From assembly GCA_937863205.1 (NCBI GenBank), contig CALMGA010000181.1, positions 1-19,369 of the forward strand: DNA of 19,369 bases, given 5' to 3'. A program made the translations under genes and the position numbers. Shown in pieces: positions 1-8,525 of the stretch. The notes beneath the pieces were generated by a model. The model worked only from the letters and a program-made list of their open reading frames with translations, ran no database searches and was not told the origin of the DNA. The DNA is from an uncultured Beijerinckiaceae bacterium. Its GTDB lineage: Bacteria; Pseudomonadota; Alphaproteobacteria; Rhizobiales; Beijerinckiaceae. Each line of letters opens with the position of its first letter. Position 1 is the stretch's first letter.

Positions 1-41
1 CTGGCGGGCGCGGCCCGCGCGGGCCCGCACCCAAGCGGTAA
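1..41 (+). CDS. C-terminal tail of a probable 23S rRNA pseudouridine synthase (partial, 5' end outside window)
   Basis: An open frame runs from the window edge to a TAA at 39-41, encoding GGRGPRGPAPKR. Basic Gly/Pro/Arg-rich tails of this kind are typical of RluB/RsuA-type pseudouridine synthases in alphaproteobacteria, and that gene commonly sits directly upstream of rsmD. The stop lies 7 bases before the rsmD start, as in one operon. Only 12 codons are visible, so the identity is inferred from tail composition and neighbourhood, not from any catalytic motif. Confidence 0.45.
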   Translation, partial: GGRGPRGPAPKR

Positions 42-48
42 CACAGCC

Positions 49-621
49 GTGCGCATCGTCGGCGGGCGGCTGCGTGGCCGCGCCCTTCAGGGACCGGCGT
101 CCGACAGGGTGCGTCCGACGAGCGACCGGCTGCGCGAAACGCTGTTCAACATCCTGGAGCACGGCCATGGCGGCATTGCCGGGCGCCGCGTCATCGATCT
201 CTTCGCCGGCACCGGGGCGCTGGCTTTCGAGGCGCTGTCGCGGGGTGCCGCCGGCGCCCTGCTCGTCGATGACGGTCCGGAGGCGCGGGCGGCGATCCGC
301 GCCAACACCGATGCGCTCGGTCTCGGCGGCGTGGTGCGCGTGCTGCGCCGCGATGCCCGCAGGCTCGGGCCGGCCCCGCCGGGCCAGCGTTTCCACCTCG
401 CCCTGCTCGATCCCCCCTACGGCATGGGCTTAGCCGAGCCGGCGCTGGCGGCGCTGCGGGATGGCGGCTGGTTGGAGGATGGCGCGCTGGCGGTGGTGGA
501 GGAGGCTGCCGCCGCCAGCCTCGTCGTCCCGACAGGCTACAGCCTGCTCGACAGACGAACCTTCGGCGAAACGGCGCTCACCTTCCTCCACGTCGATCTT
601 TCTGCGCCGGAGCCGGGCTGA
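49..621 (+). CDS. rsmD: 16S rRNA (guanine(966)-N(2))-methyltransferase RsmD
   Basis: This SAM-dependent cytoplasmic enzyme methylates N2 of G966 in 16S rRNA during 30S assembly. The 190-residue product has the family N-terminus MRIVGGRLRGRAL, the RPTSDRLRETLFNIL signature at 22-36, the SAM-binding motif I VIDLFAGTGALAFEAL at 48-63, and the catalytic DPPY at 121-124 that contacts the target guanine amine. Length is normal for the family. The start is GTG at 49; it is preferred because the family begins at MRIVGG, although no strong Shine-Dalgarno precedes it. It lies 7 bases after the stop of a probable pseudouridine synthase gene, so the two rRNA-modification genes are likely co-transcribed. 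Confidence 0.93.
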   Translation: MRIVGGRLRGRALQGPASDRVRPTSDRLRETLFNILEHGHGGIAGRRVIDLFAGTGALAFEALSRGAAGALLVDDGPEARAAIRANTDALGLGGVVRVLRRDARRLGPAPPGQRFHLALLDPPYGMGLAEPALAALRDGGWLEDGALAVVEEAAAASLVVPTGYSLLDRRTFGETALTFLHVDLSAPEPG

Positions 622-804
622 CCCGCCTTCCCAAGCTGTCGTCGCGGCCTTAAACATGGCAGCGCCCGGCTCGCGTCGCACGGGATGACAGATATGCAGC
701 CGGTTGCGGACACGTCCGACCCGGCGCGGTGATTCGGGATCGGAGCGGGCCCGCCATCCGATGCTCGGGGCGGTTCGCGATCATCCAAAAGGGAGTTTTC
801 CGGA

Positions 805-1551
805 ATGGCGCAACCAAGTCTCCACCCTGCCATCGACAATGGCATCATGCCGGGATACGGCAGCTTCAACGGCGGCACGCTGTTCTGTAAATGTCCCAGC
901 GACAAGGTCGCCGTCCACATCACCGGCGATATCGTGCACAATCACGCCTGCGGCTGCTCGAAATGCTGGAAGCCGGACGGCGCCCTGTTCTCCGTGGTCG
1001 GGGTGGTGCCGGTCGACAAGGTGCGGGTGACGTCCCACGAGGAAAAGCTCCACATCGTCGATGAAGCGGCGGCGATCCAACGCCACGCTTGCAGGGCCTG
1101 CGGCGTCCACATGTACGGTCGCATCGTCAAGGATCACCCCTTCAAGGGGCTCGACTTCGTGCACGTCGAGCTTTCCGACCAGAAGGGCTGGCAGGCGCCG
1201 CAGTTCGCCGCCTTCGTGTCCTCGATCATCGAGCAGGGGTTTCCGCCGGCCGAGATGGGCGAGGTGCGCGGCAAGCTGAATTCGCTCGGGCTCGCCACCT
1301 ACGACTGCCTGTCGCCGCCGCTGATGGACGCGATCGCCGGTTACACGGCCAACCATAAACCATCGGCCGACGCCAAGCCCGTTGCGCCCGCCAAGCCTGC
1401 AACAGTTGAGCCTGTTGCCGTCACCGCTAGGCCCGTCGCCCCGGCGCGACCTGCCGAAGCGCCGCCGGCGGCGGTGGCGTCATCACCCGTTCAGCGGGTC
1501 GAGAAGCCGGGCGGAGTCGCCGGCTTCTTCGCGCGCTTGTTCAGCGATTGA
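805..1551 (+). CDS. gfa: S-(hydroxymethyl)glutathione synthase (Gfa), with an added Pro/Ala-rich C-terminal tail
   Basis: Gfa binds glutathione and has been assigned the condensation of formaldehyde with GSH, feeding glutathione-dependent formaldehyde oxidation; whether it is a true enzyme or a GSH carrier is debated. Residues 1-185 show the family core. The zinc ligands appear as C28-x-C30, C49-x-C51-x2-C54 and C96-x2-C99, with CGVHMYGRI (99-107), [15 protein letters not shown] (111-125) and SPPLMDAIA (170-178). The family usually stops near residue 190. Here about 60 residues follow: a Pro/Ala/Val-rich stretch (about 187-230) and a hydrophobic end, [17 protein letters not shown] at 791-795 supports the ATG at 805. 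It stands 183 bases after rsmD, so it probably has its own promoter; none was identified. Confidence 0.9.
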   Translation: MAQPSLHPAIDNGIMPGYGSFNGGTLFCKCPSDKVAVHITGDIVHNHACGCSKCWKPDGALFSVVGVVPVDKVRVTSHEEKLHIVDEAAAIQRHACRACGVHMYGRIVKDHPFKGLDFVHVELSDQKGWQAPQFAAFVSSIIEQGFPPAEMGEVRGKLNSLGLATYDCLSPPLMDAIAGYTANHKPSADAKPVAPAKPATVEPVAVTARPVAPARPAEAPPAAVASSPVQRVEKPGGVAGFFARLFSD

Positions 1552-1576
1552 GGCGCGACGGGCGCCCGGTCGGCGC

Positions 1577-1605
1577 TTGACGGCGGGCGCCGAACCCGCT
1601 AGCCA
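1577..1605 (+). promoter_or_regulatory. Candidate sigma-70-type promoter for the rpsM operon
   Basis: TTGACG at 1577-1582 is followed by a 17-base spacer and TAGCCA at 1600-1605. The -35 match and spacing are good, but the -10 is poor. It would give an untranslated leader of about 180 bases before rpsM, containing the hairpin at 1635-1658. The call rests on position and -35 quality only. Confidence 0.3.
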
Positions 1606-1634
1606 GCCCCCACGCACAGCGCAATCGCGAGATC

Positions 1635-1658
1635 GGCGGCCTCCCTCCGGAGGCTGCC
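1635..1658 (+). promoter_or_regulatory. Strong stem-loop in the rpsM leader (possible leader control or gfa terminator)
   Basis: Arms 1635-1644 and 1649-1658 pair over 10 bp, including one G-U pair, around the tetraloop CTCC. No T-run follows, so it is not a standard intrinsic terminator for gfa. Lying 134 bases before the rpsM start, it could be part of an autoregulatory leader of the ribosomal operon. A second, smaller dyad (CGCAA/TTGCG) is at 1671-1683. The pairing is seen directly; the role is inference. Confidence 0.4.
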
Positions 1659-1791
1659 CGCCCGCGTTGTCGCAAGGCTTGCGCGATTATTCCCAAGCGC
1701 ACCATCCAAACGCCGCAAGGGCCGGGCTCCACCGGACGCGGCGTCGACGTCGCCCGATCCGCTGCGCGGGTCCTTTCCTGGAGAGGTAGAC

Positions 1792-2160
1792 ATGGCCCGC
1801 ATCGCAGGCGTCAACATTCCAACCGGCAAGCGCGTGGTGATCGCGCTGCAGTACATCCACGGCATCGGTGCTTCCAAGGCGCAGGAGATCTGCCACAAGG
1901 TGTCGATCCCGGCCGAGCGCCGCGTGTCGGAGCTGAGCGACAGCGAGGTGCTGCAGATCCGCGAAACAATCGACCGCGACTACATGGTGGAGGGCGACCT
2001 GCGCCGCGAGGTTTCGATCAACATCAAGCGGTTGATGGACCTCGGCTGCTACCGCGGCCTGCGCCACCGCCGCCAACTCCCCGTGCGCGGGCAGCGGACC
2101 CACACCAACGCCCGGACCCGCAAGGGCAAGGCCAAGCCGATTGCCGGCAAGAAGAAGTAG
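1792..2160 (+). CDS. rpsM: 30S ribosomal protein S13
   Basis: S13 sits in the 30S head and contacts the 50S subunit and the P-site tRNA. The 122-residue product begins [10 protein letters not shown], has the helix-two-turns-helix region with the signature [14 protein letters not shown] (18-31), the [15 protein letters not shown] segment (88-102), and the basic tail [14 protein letters not shown] that reaches the P-site. Length is standard. GGAGAGG at 1780-1786 supports the ATG. It opens the block rpsM-rpsK-rpoA-rplQ. The usual alphaproteobacterial upstream neighbours secY and adk are not present here; a 240-base gap and gfa precede it instead. Confidence 0.98.
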   Translation: MARIAGVNIPTGKRVVIALQYIHGIGASKAQEICHKVSIPAERRVSELSDSEVLQIRETIDRDYMVEGDLRREVSINIKRLMDLGCYRGLRHRRQLPVRGQRTHTNARTRKGKAKPIAGKKK

Positions 2161-2259
2161 ATACGAAGCATCGAACCGGATCCGACCTAGGATCAGGTGC
2201 TTCGACTTCAACGAGAGCCCGAGCGCCTGGCATCACGGGCGCGCCAGAAGGACAGGACC

Positions 2260-2649
2260 ATGGCCAAGGAAGCAACGCGCGTCCGCCGTCGCGAGCGAAA
2301 GAACATCGTGTCGGGCGTCGCTCACGTCGCATCGACGTTCAACAACACGATGATCACCATCTCGGACGCGCAGGGCAACACCATCTCGTGGTCGTCGGCC
2401 GGCACGATGGGATTCAAGGGATCGCGCAAGTCGACCCCCTATGCCGCGCAGATGGCCGCCGAGGATGCCGCCCGCAAGGCGTCGGAGCACGGCATGCGCA
2501 CGCTGGAGGTGGAAGTGTCCGGGCCGGGATCCGGCCGTGAGTCGGCGTTGCGGGCGCTGCAGGCGTCCGGGTTCATGGTGACGTCCATCCGCGACGTCAC
2601 GCCCATTCCGCACAACGGCTGCCGCCCGCGCAAGCGCCGCCGGGTGTGA
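2260..2649 (+). CDS. rpsK: 30S ribosomal protein S11
   Basis: S11 lies on the 30S platform and contacts the mRNA near the Shine-Dalgarno helix. The 129-residue product shows [19 protein letters not shown] near the N-terminus, [20 protein letters not shown], and the highly conserved end [19 protein letters not shown]. The frame is open upstream to 2197, but the family N-terminus [15 protein letters not shown] starts at the ATG at 2260, preceded by AAGG at 2248-2251. It lies 99 bases after rpsM, within the operon. Confidence 0.98.
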   Translation: MAKEATRVRRRERKNIVSGVAHVASTFNNTMITISDAQGNTISWSSAGTMGFKGSRKSTPYAAQMAAEDAARKASEHGMRTLEVEVSGPGSGRESALRALQASGFMVTSIRDVTPIPHNGCRPRKRRRV

Positions 2650-2716
2650 GCCCGCGCACAGCTTTCGACGACCCGGACAGGCGCGCGATCCGGCCATCCG
2701 CATCAGGAAGAGCCCA

Positions 2717-3733
2717 ATGATCCAGAAGAACTGGCAGGAACTGCAGAAGCCCGACAAGCTCAAGATCGTGCCCGGCGACGATCCCAAGCGTCTCGCAACC
2801 ATGGAGGCCGAGCCCCTTGAGCGCGGCTTCGGACTGACGCTGGGCAACGCCCTGCGGCGCATCCTGCTGTCGTCGCTGCAGGGGGCGGCGATCACCTCCG
2901 TCCACATCGACGGCGTTCTGCACGAATTCTCGTCGATCCCCGGCGTGCGCGAAGACGTGACCGACGTCATCCTCAACATCAAGGACATCGCCGTCAAGAT
3001 GCTGGGCGACGGTCCCAAGCGGCTCGTCCTGAAGAAGACCGGACCGGGCAAGGTGATGGCCGGCGACATCCAGACGACGAGCGACATCACCATCCTCAAC
3101 CCCAACCTGGCGATCTGCACCCTCGACGAGGGCGCCGAGATCCGGATGGAGTTCACGGTCAACACCGGCAAGGGATACGTGCCCGCCGACCAGAACCGCA
3201 ACGAGGATTCGCCGATCGGCCTGATCCCGATCGACAGCCTGTTCTCGCCGGTGCGCAAGGTGAGCTACCGCGTCGAGAACACCCGCGAGGGCCAGAACCT
3301 CGATCTCGACAAGCTGACCATGGAGGTCGAGACCGACGGCTCGCTGACGCCGGAGGACGCCGTCGCCTATGCCGCGCGCATCCTGCAGGACCAGCTCAAC
3401 GTCTTCGTCAACTTCGAGGAGCCCCGCCGCGAAGAGGTTGCGCCCTCGATCCCCGAACTCGCCTTCAACCCGGCCCTGCTCAAGAAGGTGGACGAGTTGG
3501 AGTTGTCGGTACGCTCGGCCAACTGCCTGAAGAACGACAACATCGTCTACATCGGCGATCTCATCCAGAAGACCGAGGCGGAAATGCTGCGGACCCCGAA
3601 CTTCGGCCGCAAGTCGCTGAACGAGATCAAGGAAGTGCTGGCACAAATGGGCCTGCACCTCGGCATGGAAGTGACCGGTTGGCCGCCGGAGAACATCGAC
3701 GAACTCGCCAAGCGCTTCGAGGAGCACTACTAG
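2717..3733 (+). CDS. rpoA: DNA-directed RNA polymerase subunit alpha
   Basis: The alpha dimer nucleates RNA polymerase assembly and contacts UP elements and activators. The 338-residue product has the N-terminal dimerisation/assembly domain (about 1-235, with [18 protein letters not shown] at 37-54). After a linker comes the C-terminal domain (about 250-320) carrying [11 protein letters not shown], in which R266 matches the E. coli DNA-contacting R265, and [12 protein letters not shown]. Length is normal for alphaproteobacteria. AGGAAG at 2705-2710 supports the ATG. It lies 67 bases after rpsK. Confidence 0.98.
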   Translation: MIQKNWQELQKPDKLKIVPGDDPKRLATMEAEPLERGFGLTLGNALRRILLSSLQGAAITSVHIDGVLHEFSSIPGVREDVTDVILNIKDIAVKMLGDGPKRLVLKKTGPGKVMAGDIQTTSDITILNPNLAICTLDEGAEIRMEFTVNTGKGYVPADQNRNEDSPIGLIPIDSLFSPVRKVSYRVENTREGQNLDLDKLTMEVETDGSLTPEDAVAYAARILQDQLNVFVNFEEPRREEVAPSIPELAFNPALLKKVDELELSVRSANCLKNDNIVYIGDLIQKTEAEMLRTPNFGRKSLNEIKEVLAQMGLHLGMEVTGWPPENIDELAKRFEEHY

Positions 3734-3826
3734 ACCGCTCGAAGTACCGTCCCGAACGGGGTGGGGCAGGCAAGATCAGCGGCCGTACCTTGGCACGGCG
3801 GCCGCGCATAACAGGAGCACGCCACC

Positions 3827-4243
3827 ATGTATCACGGCCGCGCCAAGCGCCGCTTCAACCGCACCCATGAGCATCGCAAGGCGATGTTCATGAATCTGTC
3901 CCAGGCGCTGATCAAGCACGAGCAGATCGTCACCACCCTGCCCAAGGCCAAGGACCTTCGCCCGGTGGTCGAGAAGCTGGTCACGCTCGGCAAACGCGGC
4001 GACCTCCACGCGCGTCGCCAAGCCATTGCCCAGGTCCGCGACGTCGATCTCGTGCGCAAGCTCTTCGACACGCTGGGGCCGCGCTACAAGGAGCGTCACG
4101 GCGGCTACACCCGCGTGCTCAAGGCCGGCTTCCGCTACGGCGACAATGCCGCGATGGCGGTGATCGAGTTCGTCGACCGCGACGTGTCGGCGAAAGGCAA
4201 GGACTCCGGGCCTGCTCAGGTGAGGGACGACGAAGCGGCCTGA
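3827..4243 (+). CDS. rplQ: 50S ribosomal protein L17
   Basis: L17 is a 50S protein near the polypeptide exit side. The 138-residue product starts [20 protein letters not shown] and carries the conserved [19 protein letters not shown] and [16 protein letters not shown] segments. The last 20 or so residues form the variable acidic/Ala tail usual in alphaproteobacteria. AGGAG at 3813-3817 supports the ATG. It closes the ribosomal block, 93 bases after rpoA, and the next gene starts within about 30 bases. Confidence 0.98.
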   Translation: MYHGRAKRRFNRTHEHRKAMFMNLSQALIKHEQIVTTLPKAKDLRPVVEKLVTLGKRGDLHARRQAIAQVRDVDLVRKLFDTLGPRYKERHGGYTRVLKAGFRYGDNAAMAVIEFVDRDVSAKGKDSGPAQVRDDEAA

Positions 4244-4270
4244 TCGTTGGGCTCAGCGGGGAAGCGAGCG

Positions 4271-5773
4271 GTGACATCCGGGTTCGCATTGCGGGCAACG
4301 TCTGAGCAAGCGGCGCCGCAGCAGGGCGCCGGCGGCAGGGGCGTCCTCCGGTCGACGTTGCCGGCCGTCGTCATGGCTGCGCTGCTCGTCGGGCCATCGC
4401 CTGCCACCGCCGAGCCGAGGTCTGAGGCACGGCAGGTGCCGCAATCGCGTGACGAGGTGTCCTTGTCCTTCGCCCCGGTGGTGAAGAAGGCCGCTCCCGC
4501 CGTCGTCAACGTCTACGCCTCGCGCACCGAGAAGGTGCAGCGCAATCCGTTGTTCGACGATCCCGTCTTCCAGCAATTCTTCGGCACGCAGGGCGGCCAG
4601 GCGCCGCGCTCGCAGACCGCTCGCTCGCTCGGTTCGGGCGTGCTGGTCGACCCCTCCGGCCTGATCGTCACGAACTACCACGTCATCGACCAGATGACGG
4701 ATGTGAAGGTCGCCCTTTCCGACCAGAGCGAATATCCCGCCGAGATCGTGCTGCGCGACCAGCGCAACGACTTGGCCGTGCTGAAGATCACCAGCGGCAA
4801 GGGCGACGGCGCGCCGTTCCCATCCATGGAGATGGGCTCGTCCGACGCCGTCGAGGTCGGTGACATCGCGCTCGCCATTGGCGATCCGTTCGGCGTCGGG
4901 CAGACGGTGACGCAGGGCATCATCTCGGCGCTGGCCCGCGCCAACTCCGCCGGGTCGATCTCCTCGTTCTATCTGCAGACAGACGCGTCCATCAATCCCG
5001 GCAACTCGGGCGGCGCGCTGGTGGACACGCACGCCCGGCTCGTCGGCATCAACTCCGCGATCTTTTCGCAGTCCGGCGGCTCGGTGGGCATCGGCTTCGC
5101 CATCCCGGTCGACGTGGTCAAGATCGTGGTCGCCGCCGCCCGCAACGGCGACAAGGTGGTACACCGCCCCTGGCTCGGCGCCAGCCTGCAGGCGGTGACC
5201 TATGACATCGCGGAGTCCTTCGGCCTCAACCGGCCGACGGGCGCGCTGGTGACGGAGGTCAATCCGCAGGGCCCTGCGGCGGCGGCCGGCGTGAAGCAGG
5301 GCGATCTCGTCACGGCCGTCGACGGCAAGATGGTGGAAAGCCCCGAAGGCTTCGGCTTCCGTTTCGGCACGCGGCCGGTGGGAGGCACGGTGACGTTGAG
5401 CGTGCGGCGCGGCGGCGCGACCGAGCAGCTCAAGGTCGCGCTGCATGCCGCCCCCAGCACGCCCAAACCCGAGCCGGTGGTGTTGAAGGGCGAAACGCCT
5501 TTCGCCGGCATTTCCGCCGTGAACATGTCGCCGGCGATCGCCGAGGAGCTGTCGATCACCGAAGATCGCGACGGCGTGGTGATTGCGGCGGTCGCGCCCG
5601 ACTCGAACGCGGCCAACGTGCAGTTCCAGAAAGGCGACATGATCCTGTCGATCAACGGCAAAGCGATCAAGACGACGCGGGACCTCGCGGCGGCAACCAC
5701 CGGCCAGCACGACTATTGGAAGCTGTCGGTGCTGCGCGGCGGTCAGGTCATCACCACCGTGCTCAACGGCTGA
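4271..5773 (+). CDS. Periplasmic Do/HtrA (DegP/DegQ-type) serine endoprotease
   Basis: This is a trypsin-fold protease and chaperone for misfolded periplasmic proteins. Counting from the GTG at 4271 (500 residues), a signal peptide ends around SPATA (44-48). The catalytic triad is complete: H137 in VTNYHVID, D167 in RNDLAVLK, and S246 in INPGNSGGAL. Two PDZ domains follow, about 300-395 and 405-498. GTG at 4271 is preferred for the GGGGAAG just upstream; a TTG at 4247 in the same frame would add 8 residues. It begins 27 bases after rplQ, so it is probably read from the ribosomal operon; a Do-like protease after rplQ is a recurrent arrangement in rhizobia. Which paralogue (DegP, DegQ, DegS) is meant cannot be settled, though two PDZ domains exclude DegS. 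Confidence 0.93.
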   Translation: MTSGFALRATSEQAAPQQGAGGRGVLRSTLPAVVMAALLVGPSPATAEPRSEARQVPQSRDEVSLSFAPVVKKAAPAVVNVYASRTEKVQRNPLFDDPVFQQFFGTQGGQAPRSQTARSLGSGVLVDPSGLIVTNYHVIDQMTDVKVALSDQSEYPAEIVLRDQRNDLAVLKITSGKGDGAPFPSMEMGSSDAVEVGDIALAIGDPFGVGQTVTQGIISALARANSAGSISSFYLQTDASINPGNSGGALVDTHARLVGINSAIFSQSGGSVGIGFAIPVDVVKIVVAAARNGDKVVHRPWLGASLQAVTYDIAESFGLNRPTGALVTEVNPQGPAAAAGVKQGDLVTAVDGKMVESPEGFGFRFGTRPVGGTVTLSVRRGGATEQLKVALHAAPSTPKPEPVVLKGETPFAGISAVNMSPAIAEELSITEDRDGVVIAAVAPDSNAANVQFQKGDMILSINGKAIKTTRDLAAATTGQHDYWKLSVLRGGQVITTVLNG

Positions 5774-5804
5774 GCTCAACGGCCGGGCGAGCCTGTACCG
5801 CTGG

Positions 5805-5832
5805 GAAGGCGCGTGTTATGCACGGCGCCTTC
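5805..5832 (+). terminator. Hairpin after the Do protease gene (terminator-like, no T-run)
   Basis: GAAGGCGC at 5805-5812 and GCGCCTTC at 5825-5832 are perfect 8-base inverted repeats; inside them GTG (5813-5815) and CAC (5821-5823) can extend the stem past a bulged G. It lies 31 bases past the protease stop and 113 bases before lepB. With no T-run it may be a weak terminator or an mRNA processing/stability element separating the ribosomal operon from lepB-rnc-era. Confidence 0.45.
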
Positions 5833-5945
5833 GGCCCGATGGATCCATCCGCAGAGGGTCCGCGCCGGCCTCGGCGATGCCGCCGGCGCCGCATCGACCG
5901 ATGTCACAGGCACCACGACTCCATGCAGCACACGAGACCGCAGCG

Positions 5946-6737
5946 ATGACCGGACCCACGGGATTGGACGGCGAAACCGACGTCGTCCAGGAAACCGGCC
6001 AGCACGGCAGCGTCTTCGAACTCGTCAAGGTGGTCTTCCAGGCGCTGCTCATCGCGCTGGTGGTGCGCACCTTCCTGTTTCAGCCTTTCAACATCCCCTC
6101 AGGCTCGATGATCCCGACGCTTCTCGTCGGCGACTACCTTTTCGTGTCGAAGTATTCCTACGGCTTCTCGCACTTCTCGCTGCCCTTCAGCCCGGATCTC
6201 TTCAAGGGCCGCATCCTCGCCTCGCCGCCCAAGCGGGGCGACGTGGTGGTGTTCAAGCTGCCGCGCGACAACTCCACCGACTACATCAAGCGTGTGATCG
6301 GCCTGCCCGGCGACACCCTCCAGATGAAGGAGGGCCGGCTCTACATCAACGGCACGATCGTGCCGCGCGACCCGATCGCCAAGGTCCACACGGAGGACTA
6401 CGAGGGTCACGAGACGGACGTGCCGACCTACAAGGAAACCCTGCCCGGCGGCGTGCAGCACACCGTCATCGAAGTTCAGGGCGACACCGGCTTCAACGAC
6501 AACACCGAACTCTTCAAGGTGCCCGACAACAGCTACTTCATGATGGGCGACAACCGCGACAACTCGCTCGACAGCCGCGTGGCGCCCGATCAGGGCGGCG
6601 TCGGCTACGTGCCCTTCGTCAACCTGATCGGCCGCGCCGAGATCATCTTCTTCTCCACTTCGGGGTCGTCGGCCCTGAAGGTGTGGCAATGGCCCTGGAC
6701 CGTGCGCTGGAACCGGCTGGGCAAGCCGGTGCATTGA
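5946..6737 (+). CDS. lepB: Signal peptidase I
   Basis: LepB cleaves signal peptides from exported preproteins at the outer face of the inner membrane using a Ser/Lys dyad. From the ATG at 5946 (263 residues) there is a single membrane segment at about 24-46. Then come box B PSGSMIPTLLVGDYLFVSKY with nucleophile S54, box D GDVVVFKLP...DYIKRVIGLPGD with the general base K115, and box E GDNRDNSLDSR at 201-211. The frame is open further upstream (ATG at 5901 and 5877), but no ribosome site supports those starts and 263 residues is the usual length. The 3' end overlaps the likely rnc start. No acpS or pdxJ, common partners in rhizobia, is present upstream. Confidence 0.95.
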   Translation: MTGPTGLDGETDVVQETGQHGSVFELVKVVFQALLIALVVRTFLFQPFNIPSGSMIPTLLVGDYLFVSKYSYGFSHFSLPFSPDLFKGRILASPPKRGDVVVFKLPRDNSTDYIKRVIGLPGDTLQMKEGRLYINGTIVPRDPIAKVHTEDYEGHETDVPTYKETLPGGVQHTVIEVQGDTGFNDNTELFKVPDNSYFMMGDNRDNSLDSRVAPDQGGVGYVPFVNLIGRAEIIFFSTSGSSALKVWQWPWTVRWNRLGKPVH

Positions 6738-7450
6738 CGAGCGGCCGGCGCGATCTCGCCGAGCTCGAAGCGCATCTCGGCTACGCGTTCCGCGACCGGT
6801 CGCTTCTTGCCCAGGCCCTGACCCATGTCGGCGGCGCCGCGTCGCGCATCTGCAGCTATCAGCGCCTCGAATTCCTCGGCGACCGCGTGCTCGGCATGGC
6901 GGTGGCGGCGATGCTGGTCGAGGCCTTTCCCACGGCCGAGGAGGGCGAGCTGTCGCGCCGCCTCGCCGGGCTCGTGCGTCGCGAAAGCTGCGCCGCCGTC
7001 GCCGCGGGATGGCAGGTCGAGCCCTTCATCCGCCTCGCGCCGGGTGAGCGCAGGACGCTGCGGCAGGCCATCGGCGGCGACATCTGCGAGGCGATCATCG
7101 GGGCGGTGTTCCTGGACGGCGGCTTCGCGGCGGCGCGCCCTCTGGTCGAGCGTGCTTTCGCGGCGCTGATGCATGCCCCCCATCACCCGTTGCGCGACCC
7201 CAAGACGGCGCTCCAGGAATGGGCGCAGGCGAAGGGTCTGGCGGCGCCGGTGTACCGCGAACTCGGCCGCGTCGGTCCCGACCATGCCCCCGAGTTCACC
7301 GTGGCGGTCCGCGTCGATACGCTCGCGGATGCCGAGGCGCGGGGCGGCTCGAAGCGCCTCGCCGAGCAGGCCGCCGCCGCCGCCTTCATGGCACGCGAGG
7401 GCGTCGGCGACGGGCTCGTCGTGGAAGCGATGCGCGAGGCCGGGCAATGA
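6689..7450 (+). CDS. rnc: Ribonuclease III
   Basis: RNase III cleaves double-stranded RNA in rRNA precursor processing and mRNA/antisense turnover. From the ATG at 6689 (253 residues) the signature YQRLEFLGDRVLGM carries E61 and D65, and GDICEAIIGAVFLDGG carries D131 and E134, the complete Mg2+-binding set. A C-terminal double-stranded RNA-binding domain spans about 176-245 (DPKTALQEWAQAKGL to GGSKRLAEQAAAAAF). The start is uncertain: the ATG at 6689 has GAAGG 7 bases upstream but overlaps lepB by 49 bases, whereas a TTG at 6734 would overlap by only 4 and give 238 residues. The stop overlaps the era start as ATGA. Confidence 0.94.
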   Translation: MALDRALEPAGQAGALTSGRRDLAELEAHLGYAFRDRSLLAQALTHVGGAASRICSYQRLEFLGDRVLGMAVAAMLVEAFPTAEEGELSRRLAGLVRRESCAAVAAGWQVEPFIRLAPGERRTLRQAIGGDICEAIIGAVFLDGGFAAARPLVERAFAALMHAPHHPLRDPKTALQEWAQAKGLAAPVYRELGRVGPDHAPEFTVAVRVDTLADAEARGGSKRLAEQAAAAAFMAREGVGDGLVVEAMREAGQ

Positions 7451-8439
7451 CGGGCGCGAAGACGACCCCGGACGGCCCCCGAAGCGGTGGGGCGGCGCCA
7501 CTCGTCGACCAAATCGTCGCACCGGCCGATGGCGCCGAGAGCCGCTGCGGCTTCGTTGCCCTGATCGGTGCCCCAAATGCCGGCAAGTCGACGCTGCTCA
7601 ATACGGCTGTCGGCACAAAGGTCTCGATCGTGTCGCGCAAGGTGCAGACCACGCGGGCGCTGGTGCGCGGCATCGCGCTGGAGGGTGAGGCGCAGATCAT
7701 CTTCGTCGATACGCCCGGCATCTTCGCGCCCAAGCGCCGGCTTGACCGGGCGATGGTGGCCAGGGCCTGGTCGGGGGCCGGCGATGCCGATGTCGTCGCC
7801 CTGCTGGTCGATGCCCGCAAGGCGAATGGGAGGGACGGGGACGAGGAGGTGACGGCGATCCTGCGGGCGCTGGCCGGGACGCGGGTGCCGAAGATGCTGA
7901 TCCTCAACAAGATCGACACGGTGGAAACGGAAAGCCTGCTCGCCCTGACGCAGGAGCTGAACCGCGACGGGTTGTTCGCCGACACCTTCATGATCTCGGC
8001 CCTGAAGGGCTACGGCGTACCCAAGCTGGTGTCGCGCCTGGGCGCGATGATGGCGGACGGGCCGTGGCTCTACCCGGCCGACCAGGTGTCGGACGTGCCG
8101 CTGCGGGCGCTTGCCGCCGAGATCACCCGCGAGAAGCTGTTCGAGCGGCTCCACGACGAGCTGCCCTATCAGTGCACCGTGGAAACGGAGTCCTGGAAGC
8201 AGCAGGCCGACGGCTCGGCAAGGGTCGAGCAGACGATCTTCGTGACGCGCGAGGGGCATAAGAAGATCGTGATCGGCGAGGGCGGACGAACCATCAAGTC
8301 GATCGGCTCGACGGCGCGCAAGGACATCATCGAGGCGGCCGAGCACAACATCCATCTCTTCCTGTTCGTCAAGGTGCGCCCGGACTGGGGCGACGACCCC
8401 GAGCGCTATCGGGCGATGGGCCTCGACTTCACCGCCTGA
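7447..8439 (+). CDS. era: GTPase Era
   Basis: Era is an essential GTPase that binds the 3' end of 16S rRNA and times 30S maturation. The 330-residue product has G1 GAPNAGKS (41-48), G2 around QTTR (67-70), G3 DTPG (88-91), G4 NKID (154-157) and G5 SALKG (184-188). A type-II KH domain follows at about 225-312, with VIGEGGRTIKSIG. Its ATG overlaps the rnc stop (ATGA), so the two are translationally coupled, the classical rnc-era pairing. It has about 30 more N-terminal residues before G1 than E. coli Era, as is common in alphaproteobacteria. recO, often next, is absent. Confidence 0.96.
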   Translation: MTGAKTTPDGPRSGGAAPLVDQIVAPADGAESRCGFVALIGAPNAGKSTLLNTAVGTKVSIVSRKVQTTRALVRGIALEGEAQIIFVDTPGIFAPKRRLDRAMVARAWSGAGDADVVALLVDARKANGRDGDEEVTAILRALAGTRVPKMLILNKIDTVETESLLALTQELNRDGLFADTFMISALKGYGVPKLVSRLGAMMADGPWLYPADQVSDVPLRALAAEITREKLFERLHDELPYQCTVETESWKQQADGSARVEQTIFVTREGHKKIVIGEGGRTIKSIGSTARKDIIEAAEHNIHLFLFVKVRPDWGDDPERYRAMGLDFTA

Positions 8440-8525
8440 TCGCGGCTGCGACCCTTGTCGGCAGCTCCGGTCGGCAACCCGGTGCGCCGCTGCTCATTAG
8501 ACTCGCTCAAAGGGAGGGTCGGGCG

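Noticed and set aside
2597..3727. 376-codon minus-strand frame opposite rpoA
   Set aside because: Shadow of a certain RNA polymerase alpha gene, with no recognisable motif.
4253..5779. 508-codon minus-strand open frame opposite the Do protease gene
   Set aside because: It mirrors the protease gene in high-GC DNA, its product is a run of Arg/His/Asp/Gly without any domain, and the plus strand has a complete catalytic triad and PDZ domains.
5813..6688. Upstream extension of the rnc frame across lepB
   Set aside because: This part is the out-of-frame reading of lepB (Arg/His/Pro-rich); the RNase III homology begins only after 6700.
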